DNA from: Anaerolineales bacterium
Lineage (GTDB): Bacteria; Chloroflexota; Anaerolineae; Anaerolineales; Villigracilaceae
Length of the DNA: 40,834 bases
Reading direction: 5' to 3'
NCBI GenBank assembly: GCA_013360875.1
Contig: JABWAU010000001.1
Span: forward strand, 1-40,834
Under the pieces are notes generated by a model, which saw only the letters and a program-made list of their open reading frames with translations, made no database searches and was not told the DNA's origin. Every line of letters starts with the position of its first letter. Within the stretch, counting starts at the first letter, position 1. The translations under genes were made by a program, and so were the position numbers. Positions 8,102 through 16,441 of this stretch are shown here, piece after piece.

Positions 8102-9919
8102 CTAATCATCGCCGACCAATTCCTTAACCTGCTCTACATACGCCAGGCTCTGGTGCCTGAAATACGTGTTGTACAGCATCGCGTAATGCCCGCTTTGCGC
8201 GAGCAAACCATCGTGATTACCCTCCTCGATGATCCTCCCCTTCTCCATAACAACAATCCGGTCTGCGGCTTTCACAGTGGACAAACGATGCGCGATCAGG
8301 ATGCTCGTCGAATGTTTCAGGATCAGGTTCAACGCCTGCTGGATCTGCCATTCGGTGAACGGGTCAATGCTGGCGGTGGCTTCGTCGAGGATGAAGATGG
8401 CGGGATTCTGCATGAGGACGCGCATCAACGCCACGAGTTGACGCTGCCCCATCGAGAGACGCCCGCCTCTTTCCCCGACCTGGGTCTGGATCCCGTTCGG
8501 GAGTGTTTCCAGCCATTCGCCTTCTCCTATTTCCCGCGCCATCCTGAGTATCTCCTCATCCGACACATTCGGCGCCGCGTAGCGGATGTTGTCCGCCACC
8601 GTTCCCGAAAACAAAAACGGGACCTGCGACACGATGCCGAGTTGCCTGCGATACTGCGCCAGGTCGAACGTGCGGATGTCGTGACCGTCTATGAGGATGC
8701 GTCCGTGCTGGAATTCGTAGAAGCGCGCGATTAACTTGGCGATGGACGACTTCCCGGCGCCGGTGTGTCCGACCAGGGCGAGAGTCTCTCCGGGCTGGAT
8801 GAGCAGGTTGAAGTGAGTCAGAACCGCTTCGTTGTCGGTGTAGCGAAAGTGAACGTCGTCGAATTGGATGAGTCCCTTGAGCGGAGGTACGTCGCGTTCT
8901 TCCGTTTGCACCACGTTGGGGTCGGCGTCAATCAGGGCAAAGACGCGTTCGGCGGCGGAAAGCCCCGCTTGAATTTGCGCCCAGAAGGCGGAAAGGTTGA
9001 GGACGGGGAAGAAGAACTGGTCGAGGCTCATGATGAAGAGATACCATGCGCCGACCGAGATGGCGCCCTGCGCCGCGCTGAAGCCGCCAACATATACGAG
9101 GATGGCGGTGAAGATGCCTCCCAGCGCGTTGAGGGTTGGAAAGACCAGCGACAGCACAAACCCACGCTGAACGTTGACGCGGTAGGACTGCTGGTTCGAT
9201 TCGTCGAACGCCTCGAAGATGCTCGCCTCCTGGCGGAAGTTTTTGGCAATGGAAATGCCGCTGATAGTCTCCTTGATGGCGGCGTTGACATCTGCCATGG
9301 CTTTCATGCCGCGTTTGGTGACGCGCCGCGCCATGGCGCGAAAGAGCGATGCAACGCCGAAGATGACCGGCAGAAACGCTACAAGCATTAGCGAGAGTTT
9401 CAGGTCGGTGCGGAAGAGGACAACGCCGAGGATGACCGCCTGCACGATTTGCGCTCCCACATCGGTGACGATGACGATGAGTTGTCCAAAGTCGTTGGTG
9501 TCGGAGGTGATGCGCGAGACGATGCGCCCGGAGGAGAACTGGTCGTAGAAGGAGAGGTCGTGTTCGGCGGCGGCGCGGAAGGCGCGCGTGCGCAGGTCGA
9601 GAACGGCGTTGCCCACTGCACGGACGACAAGGCTGCGCCGCGCCCAGTTCAACCCCCACAACCCAATGCCAATGAGCAGAACCACCAAACTGACAAGGCT
9701 GATGGCGGTGAAGGTCGGTTCGCCCTTCAGCAGGTTGACCATGTTGCTGACGACCACCGGCAGCGCCGCGCCGATTCCCGCAATGACAATCACCAGAATG
9801 AAGACCGCCGCAAGGCGTTTGCTCTGTGGTTTGAAATAGCCAATGATGCGCCGCACCAGTTCGCGGTCGGTATATTGGCGGTCGTATTTTTCGTCGTTGA
9901 GTCCGGCAAAGAAGCCCAT
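8102..9919 (-). CDS. ABC exporter half-transporter, catalytic subunit of a heterodimer
   Basis: 605 aa, six-helix exporter domain then ATPase domain. Walker A is GHTGAGKSS (about residue 390), Walker B is IFILDEAT with the catalytic Glu, and the H-loop is in IAHRLS. The signature motif is LSMGQRQ instead of LSGGQ. In heterodimeric exporters such as TM287/288 a degenerate signature pairs with the degenerate Walker B of the partner, and the neighbouring gene has exactly that (LDDSTSA). This subunit therefore supplies the working Walker B. The substrate is unknown; multidrug or lipid export is typical. The region upstream of the ATG is an 8-bp-type tandem repeat without a clear ribosome binding site. 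Confidence 0.92.
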   Translation of the reverse strand: MGFFAGLNDEKYDRQYTDRELVRRIIGYFKPQSKRLAAVFILVIVIAGIGAALPVVVSNMVNLLKGEPTFTAISLVSLVVLLIGIGLWGLNWARRSLVVRAVGNAVLDLRTRAFRAAAEHDLSFYDQFSSGRIVSRITSDTNDFGQLIVIVTDVGAQIVQAVILGVVLFRTDLKLSLMLVAFLPVIFGVASLFRAMARRVTKRGMKAMADVNAAIKETISGISIAKNFRQEASIFEAFDESNQQSYRVNVQRGFVLSLVFPTLNALGGIFTAILVYVGGFSAAQGAISVGAWYLFIMSLDQFFFPVLNLSAFWAQIQAGLSAAERVFALIDADPNVVQTEERDVPPLKGLIQFDDVHFRYTDNEAVLTHFNLLIQPGETLALVGHTGAGKSSIAKLIARFYEFQHGRILIDGHDIRTFDLAQYRRQLGIVSQVPFLFSGTVADNIRYAAPNVSDEEILRMAREIGEGEWLETLPNGIQTQVGERGGRLSMGQRQLVALMRVLMQNPAIFILDEATASIDPFTEWQIQQALNLILKHSTSILIAHRLSTVKAADRIVVMEKGRIIEEGNHDGLLAQSGHYAMLYNTYFRHQSLAYVEQVKELVGDD

Positions 9920-9920
9920 A

Positions 9921-9974
9921 ATTCAGTGTTCCAGTAATCCAGTGTTCAGTGATCCAGTGTTCAGCGTTCAGTGA
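9921..9974. repeat. 7-8 bp tandem repeat between the two exporter genes
   Basis: Imperfect units such as TCCAGTAA, TCCAGTGT, TCAGTGA, TCCAGTGT, TCAGCGT, TCAGTGA fill almost the whole spacer. The array lies immediately upstream of the ATG of the 8102-9919 gene and replaces a normal Shine-Dalgarno region. Confidence 0.75.
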
Positions 9975-9983
9975 GGCAGAGGG

Positions 9984-11777
9984 TTATTCTCGAAAGATTC
10001 TCGCGTACGCCTGTGAGGTTTTCATCAATTCTTCATGCGTGCCGATGGCGGCGATGCGTCCCTTGCGCAGGACGATGATCAGGTCTGCCCAGCGGATTTG
10101 GGAGAGGCGGTGGGTGATGATGAAGGTGGTGCGTCCACGAGCGGCGTTGGCGATGGCGCGCTGGATTTTGTCTTCGGTGGCGGAGTCGATGGCGGAGGTG
10201 GAGTCGTCGAGGATGAGGATGTGCGGGTCGGTGAGGAAGGCGCGGGCGAGGGCGATGCGCTGGCGCTGTCCTCCCGAAAGCGTGACGCCGCGCTCGCCGA
10301 CAACGGTCTCGTATCCCTTATCGAACGAGCGGATGAAGTCATCCGCCTGCGCGGACTTCGCCGCCGCTTCGATCTCACTTTGGGCTGCTCCCGGTTTCCC
10401 GAAAGCGATGTTCTCGCCGACGGTGCGCGAGAAGAGGAAGATGTCCTGCTCGATCATGGAGATTTGCGAACGGAGCGAGGCAAGGTTCCAGTCGCGCACG
10501 TCCACGCCGTCCACCAGCACCTCTCCGCGTGTGGCATCGTAGGTGCGGTTGATGAGTTTGACAAGCGAGGTCTTGCCGGCGCCGGTTTGCCCGACGATGG
10601 CGACGGTTTGACCGGGCTTGACCTTGAAGGAAATGCTGCTCAGCACATTTTCGCTTTCGCCGGTCTTTTCTCTTTCGTTTTTCAGCGCCGGGTAGGCAAA
10701 GTCCACGTTGCGGAATTCGACTTCGCCCCGCATCGGCTGGGCGTATCCCTGCGCGTTCTGGTCAAGTTTAGTCTCGCGGTTCATGAGTTCCAGGATGCGC
10801 CGCGCACCGGAGAGACCGAGGGAGATTTGGGAATAGGCAAAGGTGGAGGTGAAGGTAGGAAACTCCAACAGGCGCAGCAGACCAAAGTACGCCACCACGT
10901 CGCCGAGGTTCAATTGTCCGCTGCGGAAGAGCAGAAGAGCATGAAACAGCCCGAAGGCGTAGGCAGAGCCGAGCAGGAGCATGGCGACGTATCGTCCCTC
11001 GAGGTCGCCCTGTTTGACGAAAGCGTCGCGCACGCGGCTGGCGTTCATCACGAAGCGGTCCACTTCGGCGTCTTCCTGCGATGCGCCTTTGACCACCTCC
11101 ACGCCGTCGAGCGATTCCGAAAGGTGCGTGTTCATCCTGCCGAAGGAGGCGCGCACTTCATCGGTGATGGGGGCGAGGGTTTTGAGGTAGCGGGAAAGGA
11201 AGTAGAAATAGAGGACGATGAAGACCAGCGGCGTGAGGACAAGCGCGGGATGATACCGCCCGGCGACAAAGATGGGCATGAGGATGAAAATGAACGACCC
11301 CACCACGAGGTTGATGCCGGGGCTGAACATGAAGTTGATTTCGCGCACGTCGTTGGTGGCGCGCGCCATCGTGTCGCCCACAGGCTGAAGGCTGTGGAAG
11401 GTCATGCTCTTGCCGAGCAATGAAAGATATAACTCGTCGCGCACCTGCCGTTCGAGCCGCTGTGCCAGCAATTCCGCGCCGAAGTTGCGTCCCAGTTGCA
11501 GCACGCCGCGGATAACCTGCGAGATGCCGATGGTCAGCGCCAGCGGGAGCAGGACGCTGGTATCGGGAAGCGGCTTGAGCATGGCGTTGAAGGCGTCGCC
11601 GGTCAACACAGGGACGACCGCCGCCAGCCCGGCATTGCCCACTGCTCCGAGAATCATCATGACAATGATCCAGCCGTGGCGGCGGGCGTGCGACCAGATC
11701 CAGCGCACGGGGCTGGTGCGGTCATACGTAACAGGACGTTGAAGGGAAAATTCAGCGGGGGCGGAGAGAGTGGTCAC
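9984..11777 (-). CDS. ABC exporter half-transporter, degenerate-site subunit
   Basis: 597 aa, exporter membrane domain plus ATPase. Walker A is GQTGAGKTS and the signature is a full LSGGQRQR. Walker B reads ILILDDSTSAID, so Asp replaces the catalytic Glu. This is the pattern of the degenerate nucleotide site in heterodimeric type IV exporters. It is the first gene of a two-gene minus-strand operon with 8102-9919. The start is a GTG at 11777. TAGAAT (11786-11791) lies 8 nt before it and no Shine-Dalgarno is visible, which fits a leaderless message. Confidence 0.92.
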   Translation of the reverse strand: MTTLSAPAEFSLQRPVTYDRTSPVRWIWSHARRHGWIIVMMILGAVGNAGLAAVVPVLTGDAFNAMLKPLPDTSVLLPLALTIGISQVIRGVLQLGRNFGAELLAQRLERQVRDELYLSLLGKSMTFHSLQPVGDTMARATNDVREINFMFSPGINLVVGSFIFILMPIFVAGRYHPALVLTPLVFIVLYFYFLSRYLKTLAPITDEVRASFGRMNTHLSESLDGVEVVKGASQEDAEVDRFVMNASRVRDAFVKQGDLEGRYVAMLLLGSAYAFGLFHALLLFRSGQLNLGDVVAYFGLLRLLEFPTFTSTFAYSQISLGLSGARRILELMNRETKLDQNAQGYAQPMRGEVEFRNVDFAYPALKNEREKTGESENVLSSISFKVKPGQTVAIVGQTGAGKTSLVKLINRTYDATRGEVLVDGVDVRDWNLASLRSQISMIEQDIFLFSRTVGENIAFGKPGAAQSEIEAAAKSAQADDFIRSFDKGYETVVGERGVTLSGGQRQRIALARAFLTDPHILILDDSTSAIDSATEDKIQRAIANAARGRTTFIITHRLSQIRWADLIIVLRKGRIAAIGTHEELMKTSQAYARIFRE

Positions 11778-11931
11778 AATCGTTCATTCTACCATTTGGG
11801 GATGCAATGTTTAGAACCCCCCGGCAACGGTTTCTTACTCCCAACATCAGCATTTAGCGGCGTTGTTCTGCGGCGAATCTCTGCCAGCCGATTATTTGCC
11901 TGACGCGAAGGCTTTGAGTGCGCCTGCCCGC

Positions 11932-13257
11932 TCACACCGGGAACAACTTGTCGAACACCTCGGGGCAATACTTTTGCACCATCTCGGAGGTAAGACCGTT
12001 CTCCTTGCAGATTTCGGCGTAGAGGTCAGCGCTGGGGCGTTTCGTCCGTTTCTGGGTTTCCACGTCCAGCGCCCAGAGACCGAAGCGCTGAGTCCAGCCG
12101 CGCTCCCATTCGAAGTTATCCACCAGCGACCAGTGGAAGTATCCCTTTACGGGGAAGTTGAAATTGACCGCCCGCCAAACCTGATGGATGTGCTGGGCGA
12201 TGTAACGCGGGCGCATTCTATCCTCGGCGTCTTCCACGCCGTTCTCGGTGATGAGGATGGGCAGGTTGGGATACGTCCGCACCGCCCATTTGATGGAGTC
12301 GAAAATGCCTTCGGGGATGTTGGCGATGAACCTGGTCGCGCTGAAATCGGAATCATCGGGATAATACCGCCTGCCGAACATCTCTTTGGGATTCGTCAAA
12401 TCAAACTTGACCGTGTCCACCGAATAGTAATTCAGACCGAGGTAATCCTGCGTCCCTTTCGCTTCGGGGATGCGCACGCTGCCCAGCGGCGACTTCATCA
12501 CCCCCGTGCTGATGGCGCTGGGGAACGCCATGTTGATGCCGTTGTACTGGATGTTCCGCATCCACACATCGGGCGGGAACCAGGAACGCTTTGCCACCAT
12601 CGGGCGGTAATGCAGGGCATATCCCACGCGCGATTCGGGCTGTATCTCGTGAATGGCGCGGTATGCCGCCGCATGAGCGCGCAGCATGTTTGCCTGTACG
12701 CGCATGGCGGCGCCCAGTCCCTTGCTGCAGGCGGGAAATGTCCCTGCCACATAACCGCTCAAGGCATAGACGTTCGGCTCGTTGATGGTGCACCAGTAAG
12801 TGCAATACTCCTTGAGCGCGCCCACCGTCTTGCGGACGAACTTTTCGAACAGCGCAACGACCTGTTCCGTTTCCCAGCCGCATTGCTCGTACAGCCACAG
12901 CGGGTCGGAAAAGTGATGCAGGGTGACGAGCGGCGTCATGCCGCGTTCGCGCAATCCGCGCAGCATGACGCGGTAACGTTCGAGGGCATCCTCGTCCCAG
13001 GTGTCGGGCGCCGGCTGGATGCGGCTCCACTCCACCGACATGCGGTGAGCGTTCTGCCCGCCTTCCGCAGCGCGGTCGAAGTCCTCACGCCAGCGTCCGC
13101 CCCACCAATCGCACGCCAGACCAGACGTCCCGTTCGTGTGACCGTCCTGTTCCCACTTCCACCATTGATTGTTGGTGTTGTTGCCTTCCACTTGATGTGC
13201 GGCGGTTGCCGTCCCCCATAAAAATCCGCGCGGGAAATGATAAGCTGCTTGAACCAT
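11932..13257 (-). CDS. Family 1 glycoside hydrolase (beta-glucosidase type)
   Basis: 441 aa, typical GH1 length, cytoplasmic (no signal peptide). It hydrolyses beta-linked sugars with retention. The N-terminus FPRGFLWGTATAAHQVEG is the family start. The acid/base Glu is in CTINEPN (about residue 167) and the nucleophile Glu is in ILITENG (about residue 338). HWSLVDNFEW near the end is the conserved aglycone/glycone pocket. The exact sugar cannot be told. An AGGAG lies about 13 nt before the ATG, inside or beside an 8-bp tandem repeat. No sugar transporter is adjacent, although a GPH symporter lies 17 kb away. Confidence 0.92.
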   Translation of the reverse strand: MVQAAYHFPRGFLWGTATAAHQVEGNNTNNQWWKWEQDGHTNGTSGLACDWWGGRWREDFDRAAEGGQNAHRMSVEWSRIQPAPDTWDEDALERYRVMLRGLRERGMTPLVTLHHFSDPLWLYEQCGWETEQVVALFEKFVRKTVGALKEYCTYWCTINEPNVYALSGYVAGTFPACSKGLGAAMRVQANMLRAHAAAYRAIHEIQPESRVGYALHYRPMVAKRSWFPPDVWMRNIQYNGINMAFPSAISTGVMKSPLGSVRIPEAKGTQDYLGLNYYSVDTVKFDLTNPKEMFGRRYYPDDSDFSATRFIANIPEGIFDSIKWAVRTYPNLPILITENGVEDAEDRMRPRYIAQHIHQVWRAVNFNFPVKGYFHWSLVDNFEWERGWTQRFGLWALDVETQKRTKRPSADLYAEICKENGLTSEMVQKYCPEVFDKLFPV

Positions 13258-13305
13258 GATAGTCTGATAGTCTCCTGGTCTTTTAGTCTTCTAGTCGTCT
13301 AGTCT
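13258..13305. repeat. 8-bp tandem repeat, 6 units
   Basis: GATAGTCT, GATAGTCT, CCTGGTCT, TTTAGTCT, TCTAGTCG, TCTAGTCT. The array fills the gap between the GH1 start and the methyltransferase. It encodes that enzyme's last residues (TRRLED) and its stop codon (13283-13285). Confidence 0.88.
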
Positions 13306-14038
13306 CTTGCCTGGAAAGAAACGCCAGATACAACGCCACCGACCCCGCCGCCGCCGCATTGAGCGATTCGATTTGACCACGCATCGGAAGTGTGAGGACG
13401 ATGTCGCATTTGGCGCGCGTTAGTGGACGGATGCCTTCGCCCTCGCTTCCGACCACGACGGCAACTGCTCCCGTCAAATGACGCTTTGTCTTCGCCCCCA
13501 CCGTTTCCCCATCCTGAGCCAACCCCACAACCCAGACATTCTCTTCCTTGAGCGCGTCGATCGCCTGCGCCAGGTTCGACCGCGCAATCAACAGATGCTC
13601 GCTCGCCCCCGATGAGGCGTTGACCACGGCCGGCGTGACCTCCACCGTATGTGCCAGCGGGATGACCGCTCCATGCACGCCCACCGCCTCCGCCGTGCGC
13701 AGCAGCGCGCCGAAGTTCTGCGGGTCATACAGGGAATCGAGCAAAAGGACAAAAGGCGGTTCGTTCCTGGCACGGGCGTTCTCCAGAATATCGAGCAAAT
13801 CGGCATACGGATAGCCGCCTGCCTCCGCCGCAACGCCCTGATGGTTTGCATGAACCTTATCGAGCCGTGCGCGCGGCACACGCTCCACCCGAATCCCGCG
13901 CTCCTTTGCCAGGGTTACGATGTCTGCCAAGCGTCCCTTCTCCTGCACCCCCTCCGCGATTTGAACGCGGAACACCTCCCTGCGCCTGGCGCGCAGCGTT
14001 TCATACACGGCATTGCGGGAATAGATGAATTCTTTCAT
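13283..14038 (-). CDS. rlmB: 23S rRNA 2'-O-ribose methyltransferase, TrmH/RlmB family
   Basis: 251 aa SPOUT methyltransferase using SAM. An N-terminal substrate-binding domain (VYETLRARRREVFRVQIAEG) precedes the SpoU core. Motif 1 is DSLYDPQNFGALLRTAEA, motif 2 VVGSEGEGI and motif 3 LPMRGQIESLNAAAAGSVALYL, the last two forming the SAM knot. The RlmB assignment (Gm in 23S rRNA domain V) is by family resemblance; a tRNA TrmH-like target is possible. Its C-terminal tail is written by an 8-bp tandem repeat. A -10 hexamer 8 nt before the ATG suggests a leaderless transcript. Confidence 0.88.
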   Translation of the reverse strand: MKEFIYSRNAVYETLRARRREVFRVQIAEGVQEKGRLADIVTLAKERGIRVERVPRARLDKVHANHQGVAAEAGGYPYADLLDILENARARNEPPFVLLLDSLYDPQNFGALLRTAEAVGVHGAVIPLAHTVEVTPAVVNASSGASEHLLIARSNLAQAIDALKEENVWVVGLAQDGETVGAKTKRHLTGAVAVVVGSEGEGIRPLTRAKCDIVLTLPMRGQIESLNAAAAGSVALYLAFLSRQETRRLED

Positions 14039-14046
14039 ATTCCCCC

Positions 14047-14052
14047 ATTATA
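14047..14052 (-). promoter_or_regulatory. -10 hexamer of the rRNA methyltransferase gene
   Basis: TATAAT followed by GGGGGAAT and the ATG. Eight nt separate hexamer and start, so the message should begin at or next to the start codon. Confidence 0.55.
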
Positions 14053-14093
14053 AGAGACTTCCAAAGTCTCGTTGACTTTGGAAGTCTGAAACG

Positions 14094-14440
14094 CTATTCT
14101 TGTCTTTTGAGGATTTTTTCCATTTGTGCCCAAAGTTCGGGAGATTCCATAATCTCGGCAAAAGATTTAACCCAGGTTTCAATATGTTTCGTGTCCAATG
14201 TCTCATAATCAGTACCTCACGAAAACAGGGCGTAATTTGCGCCCTCTGGCGCAAATACGGCGGTAGAGACCGCCTAATACGCGCTTTCGTGATCTACTGA
14301 TAATTATCAACAATGGTCCGAATATCTTCGAGGTCTTTTGGACGATGAGCAACTGCTTTGAGAATAATCAAGTCTTCCGGAGTAGGTAATCGAATTGCCA
14401 TTACGCCCGCATCGTACCTTATGCTTCTTTGCCCCCTTTT
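14094..14440 (-). pseudogene. Nucleotidyltransferase-like remnant split by a MITE
   Basis: Joining the sequence on both sides of the insertion at 14210-14299 (and dropping one ATAAT copy) gives a continuous minus-strand frame: IRLPTPEDLIILKAVAHRP, KDLEDIRTIVDNYETLD, then TKHIETWVKSFAEIMES and PELWAQMEKILKRQE, ending at 14094. This resembles the C-terminal part of DUF6036/AbiEii-like nucleotidyltransferases, where (V/L)P-x-x-EDLI-x-x-KAVA-x-RP-x-D-x-x-D(I/V) is characteristic. The N-terminal catalytic half is missing because the exonuclease gene occupies the upstream DNA. It is therefore 5'-truncated as well as interrupted, and clearly non-functional. Confidence 0.75.
14210..14299. mobile_element. 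90-bp MITE with imperfect terminal inverted repeats and 5-bp target duplication
   Basis: Flanked on both sides by ATAAT (14205-14209 and 14300-14304). Left end CAGTACCTCACGAAAA and right end (reverse complement) CAGTAGATCACGAAA differ at two positions. Removing the element and one ATAAT restores a nucleotidyltransferase reading frame, which proves insertion. Two hairpins lie inside: ATTTGCGCC/GGCGCAAAT with loop CTCT (14235-14256) and GGCGGT/ACCGCC with loop AGAG (14259-14274). It contains no transposase, so it must be mobilised in trans. I could not assign a transposase family. Confidence 0.85.
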
Positions 14441-15243
14441 CAGATCTCCACCTTCACCTCCACGATTCGATCCAGCCGAAAATTCCGTTCCGCCTCCCGC
14501 AGGTGACAATACGCCTGCAAATAGACGTAATCTGCCAAGCCAATGATCTGCCTGGGTGTGATCCAGCGTTCGGTCTCGTTGCCGTCGCCGTCCACATAAC
14601 GGATGAGGATGCGCTTGTTACTATAAATTGCCTCCCCCAGTTCGGTCGGGAGTTGGATGCCATCGTTGGGCCAGGCGGGCGAGTTGTAAATGCCGATGTA
14701 GGCGTCGAGCGGACGGTTGAACTGTTTCAAGCCATCCATCATGGCGAAGAAGATTCCGCGTAAGGTGCGGGCGTCGTCGAGGGCGCGATGGGCGGTCGTC
14801 ATCGGCACATGGAACGCCTCCGCAATCGAAAGCAGGCTGTAGGAAGGCAGGTCATAGAACTCGCGCGCCAGTTTCAAGGTGTCAATCAGGTTGGGGATTT
14901 GAATCTCATGCCCCAGGCGCTTGAATTCGCTGTCCAGAAACTGGATGTCAAACTGGGCGTTGTGACAGACCACGACCGTATCGCTTAACAAACCCAACAC
15001 TTTTGGCGCGACCTGCTCGAAGGGCGGCGCAGACTTCAAATCGTGGTCCGACAAACCGTTTGTGGAGGCGGCGCCCGGCGAAAGCGGACGTTCGGGATTC
15101 ACGAGAGCCCGATACTGCTCTTTGATGCGTTTTCCCTCACTGATGACGATGCCCACCTCACAGATGCGGTCGCCGAACCAGGGGGAGAGACCGGTGGTCT
15201 CCAAATCCAAAAAGGCAAAGCGTGCGCTGGAAATATCGAACAT
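14440..15243 (-). CDS. DEDDh 3'-5' exonuclease fused to a WYL domain
   Basis: 267 aa. Residues 1-175 are a DnaQ/epsilon-like exonuclease: ExoI FLDLETTGL, ExoII HNAQFDIQFL, ExoIII HRALDDA with the His of the DEDDh class. Residues about 200-267 (AIYSNKRILIRYVDGDGNE, then TPRQIIGLADYVYLQAYCH and RNFRLDRIVEV) have the features of a WYL domain, the ligand-sensing module of many defence and repair regulators. The fusion may be a nuclease with a nucleic-acid or nucleotide sensor. TATAAT lies 7 nt before the ATG, so leaderless expression is likely. The stop abuts the nucleotidyltransferase remnant. Confidence 0.87.
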   Translation of the reverse strand: MFDISSARFAFLDLETTGLSPWFGDRICEVGIVISEGKRIKEQYRALVNPERPLSPGAASTNGLSDHDLKSAPPFEQVAPKVLGLLSDTVVVCHNAQFDIQFLDSEFKRLGHEIQIPNLIDTLKLAREFYDLPSYSLLSIAEAFHVPMTTAHRALDDARTLRGIFFAMMDGLKQFNRPLDAYIGIYNSPAWPNDGIQLPTELGEAIYSNKRILIRYVDGDGNETERWITPRQIIGLADYVYLQAYCHLREAERNFRLDRIVEVKVEI

Positions 15244-15250
15244 GTGCGCT

Positions 15251-15256
15251 ATTATA
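15251..15256 (-). promoter_or_regulatory. -10 hexamer of the exonuclease-WYL gene
   Basis: TATAAT, then AGCGCAC, then ATG. The 7-nt gap puts the expected transcription start on the start codon. A fragment of the GTCATTC-type dispersed repeat (from 15258) lies right behind it. Confidence 0.55.
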
Positions 15257-15314
15257 TGTCATTCTGAGGAGCCGCGCCTCGCGCCAGGATGAGTACAGTT
15301 GTTCTCTCAGCGGT

Positions 15315-16010
15315 TCAATATGCCGTGATGGAAAATGTTTCACCCGCTTTGTACCTTTCCACTTTTCCATCCCTGTACACCGTTATCCCTCCGCCGCCGT
15401 ACACCGTCCACGAGCGATTCTTGCCGTCGTCCAGCACGCCGGTTTGCTCGTCAATGCCGAGCAACGTGACGTGAGGCAATTCCTTCGTCAGGCGTGGCGC
15501 CCAGGTCTTCCCGAACGTGTCGTGGTGCGGCAGGACAAGCGCACGGGGAACGAGATTCAACCCTTCGTAGATTTTCCCTTCCTGCGGGTTGTAATAAAAC
15601 TGACACATGACCATCGCTCCCGCGCTGCTACCTGCAATGACCGCGCCGTTCTGATACGCGTCCAATGCGGCTTTCCACGCCAGGCTGTCTTTCAACGTCT
15701 GACCGAGGTAATGCGTAAAGCCGCCAAGCAGATAGATCAACTTTGCCCCACGTAATGCGTTTGCGATGTCCTCGTTGTTCGCGCTGGCTTCATCAATTAA
15801 TGGAAGCGAGAGTACATCTTTCGCGCCCAAATTTTGAAACCAGCGGACTCCGTTGTTTCCAGCGTTGACGTGGTTATGGTCCGGCGCGGCAGCCGTCGGG
15901 AGGATGCGAAGCGGGGCGTCGAATCCGCCTGCCAGTGCGAGGGCGCGCAGGTCGGGGTCGCGCATCCGCCCGCCGAATTCCGCGCCGCCTTCCAAAAGCA
16001 AATAGCCCAT
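15315..16010 (-). CDS. Peptidase S51 / cyanophycinase-like protein
   Basis: 231 aa, class-I glutamine-amidotransferase-like fold of serine peptidase family S51 (dipeptidase E, cyanophycinase). The nucleophile elbow is AGSSAGAMV (about residue 128), preceded by IYLLGGFTHYL, the conserved G-G-N/F strand. HHDTFGKTW is in the position of the family's catalytic His region. The C-terminal part (GIDEQTGVLDDG, SWTVYGGGGITVYRDG) matches cyanophycinase-like members. It probably cleaves Asp-containing peptides, cytoplasmic. The ATG at 16010 is used; it overlaps the end of the Nudix gene region, so the genes form an operon. Confidence 0.85.
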   Translation of the reverse strand: MGYLLLEGGAEFGGRMRDPDLRALALAGGFDAPLRILPTAAAPDHNHVNAGNNGVRWFQNLGAKDVLSLPLIDEASANNEDIANALRGAKLIYLLGGFTHYLGQTLKDSLAWKAALDAYQNGAVIAGSSAGAMVMCQFYYNPQEGKIYEGLNLVPRALVLPHHDTFGKTWAPRLTKELPHVTLLGIDEQTGVLDDGKNRSWTVYGGGGITVYRDGKVERYKAGETFSITAY

Positions 16011-16012
16011 GG

Positions 16013-16441
16013 TCAAAACCCAAACTCGTCGAACGATGTCCCGTTCTGGTGGTTTGCGATGGCGCGGCGGATGTAAGGGATGGTGTTATTGGGCAGCGTG
16101 TCAACATCCACCCAGCGCAAGTCGTCGCATTTATCGGGTTCGGCGTTGAAAGGCTCGCCATCCCACTTGCGGACTTGCACGAAGAAGTCCACGCGCTCTT
16201 CGCCGTCGAGCCGGTGCATGACGGACGAGAGGATCATGTCGCCTTCAGCCAGTTCCAAGCCGACCTCCTCTTTTGCCTCTCGAATACCCGCCTGCATCAC
16301 GGTTTCGCCGCCATCCAAATGACCCGCCGGGACGCTGTACTCGCCGTCGCGGTAACCCGTGTTGAAGCGGCGCAGAAGGAGGATTTGGTTATTGCGAATG
16401 AAGAACAAATGGATGGTGACAGGAAATGTTGCGCGCATCAT
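16013..16441 (-). CDS. Nudix hydrolase
   Basis: 142 aa. Complete Nudix box G-x5-E-x7-REUxEE-x-GU, seen as GHLDGGETVMQAGIREAKEE followed by VG (about residues 35-57), so it should hydrolyse a nucleoside diphosphate linked to X with Mg2+. The upstream part (HLFFIRNNQILLLRRFNTGY) is typical of small MutT-like members. The first ATG (16439-16441) overlaps the adenosine deaminase stop as ATGA, which implies translational coupling. With a deaminase and a peptidase next to it, a salvage or housecleaning role fits. The substrate is unknown. Confidence 0.9.
   Translation of the reverse strand: MMRATFPVTIHLFFIRNNQILLLRRFNTGYRDGEYSVPAGHLDGGETVMQAGIREAKEEVGLELAEGDMILSSVMHRLDGEERVDFFVQVRKWDGEPFNAEPDKCDDLRWVDVDTLPNNTIPYIRRAIANHQNGTSFDEFGF

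Noticed and set aside
10035-11423. 462-codon open frame opposite the ABC exporter gene
   Set aside because: Antisense shadow of a strongly supported gene; composition is typical of the complement of G+C-rich coding DNA and there are no domains.
11863-13221. 452-codon open frame opposite the GH1 gene
   Set aside because: Antisense shadow; GH1 catalytic motifs on the other strand are decisive.
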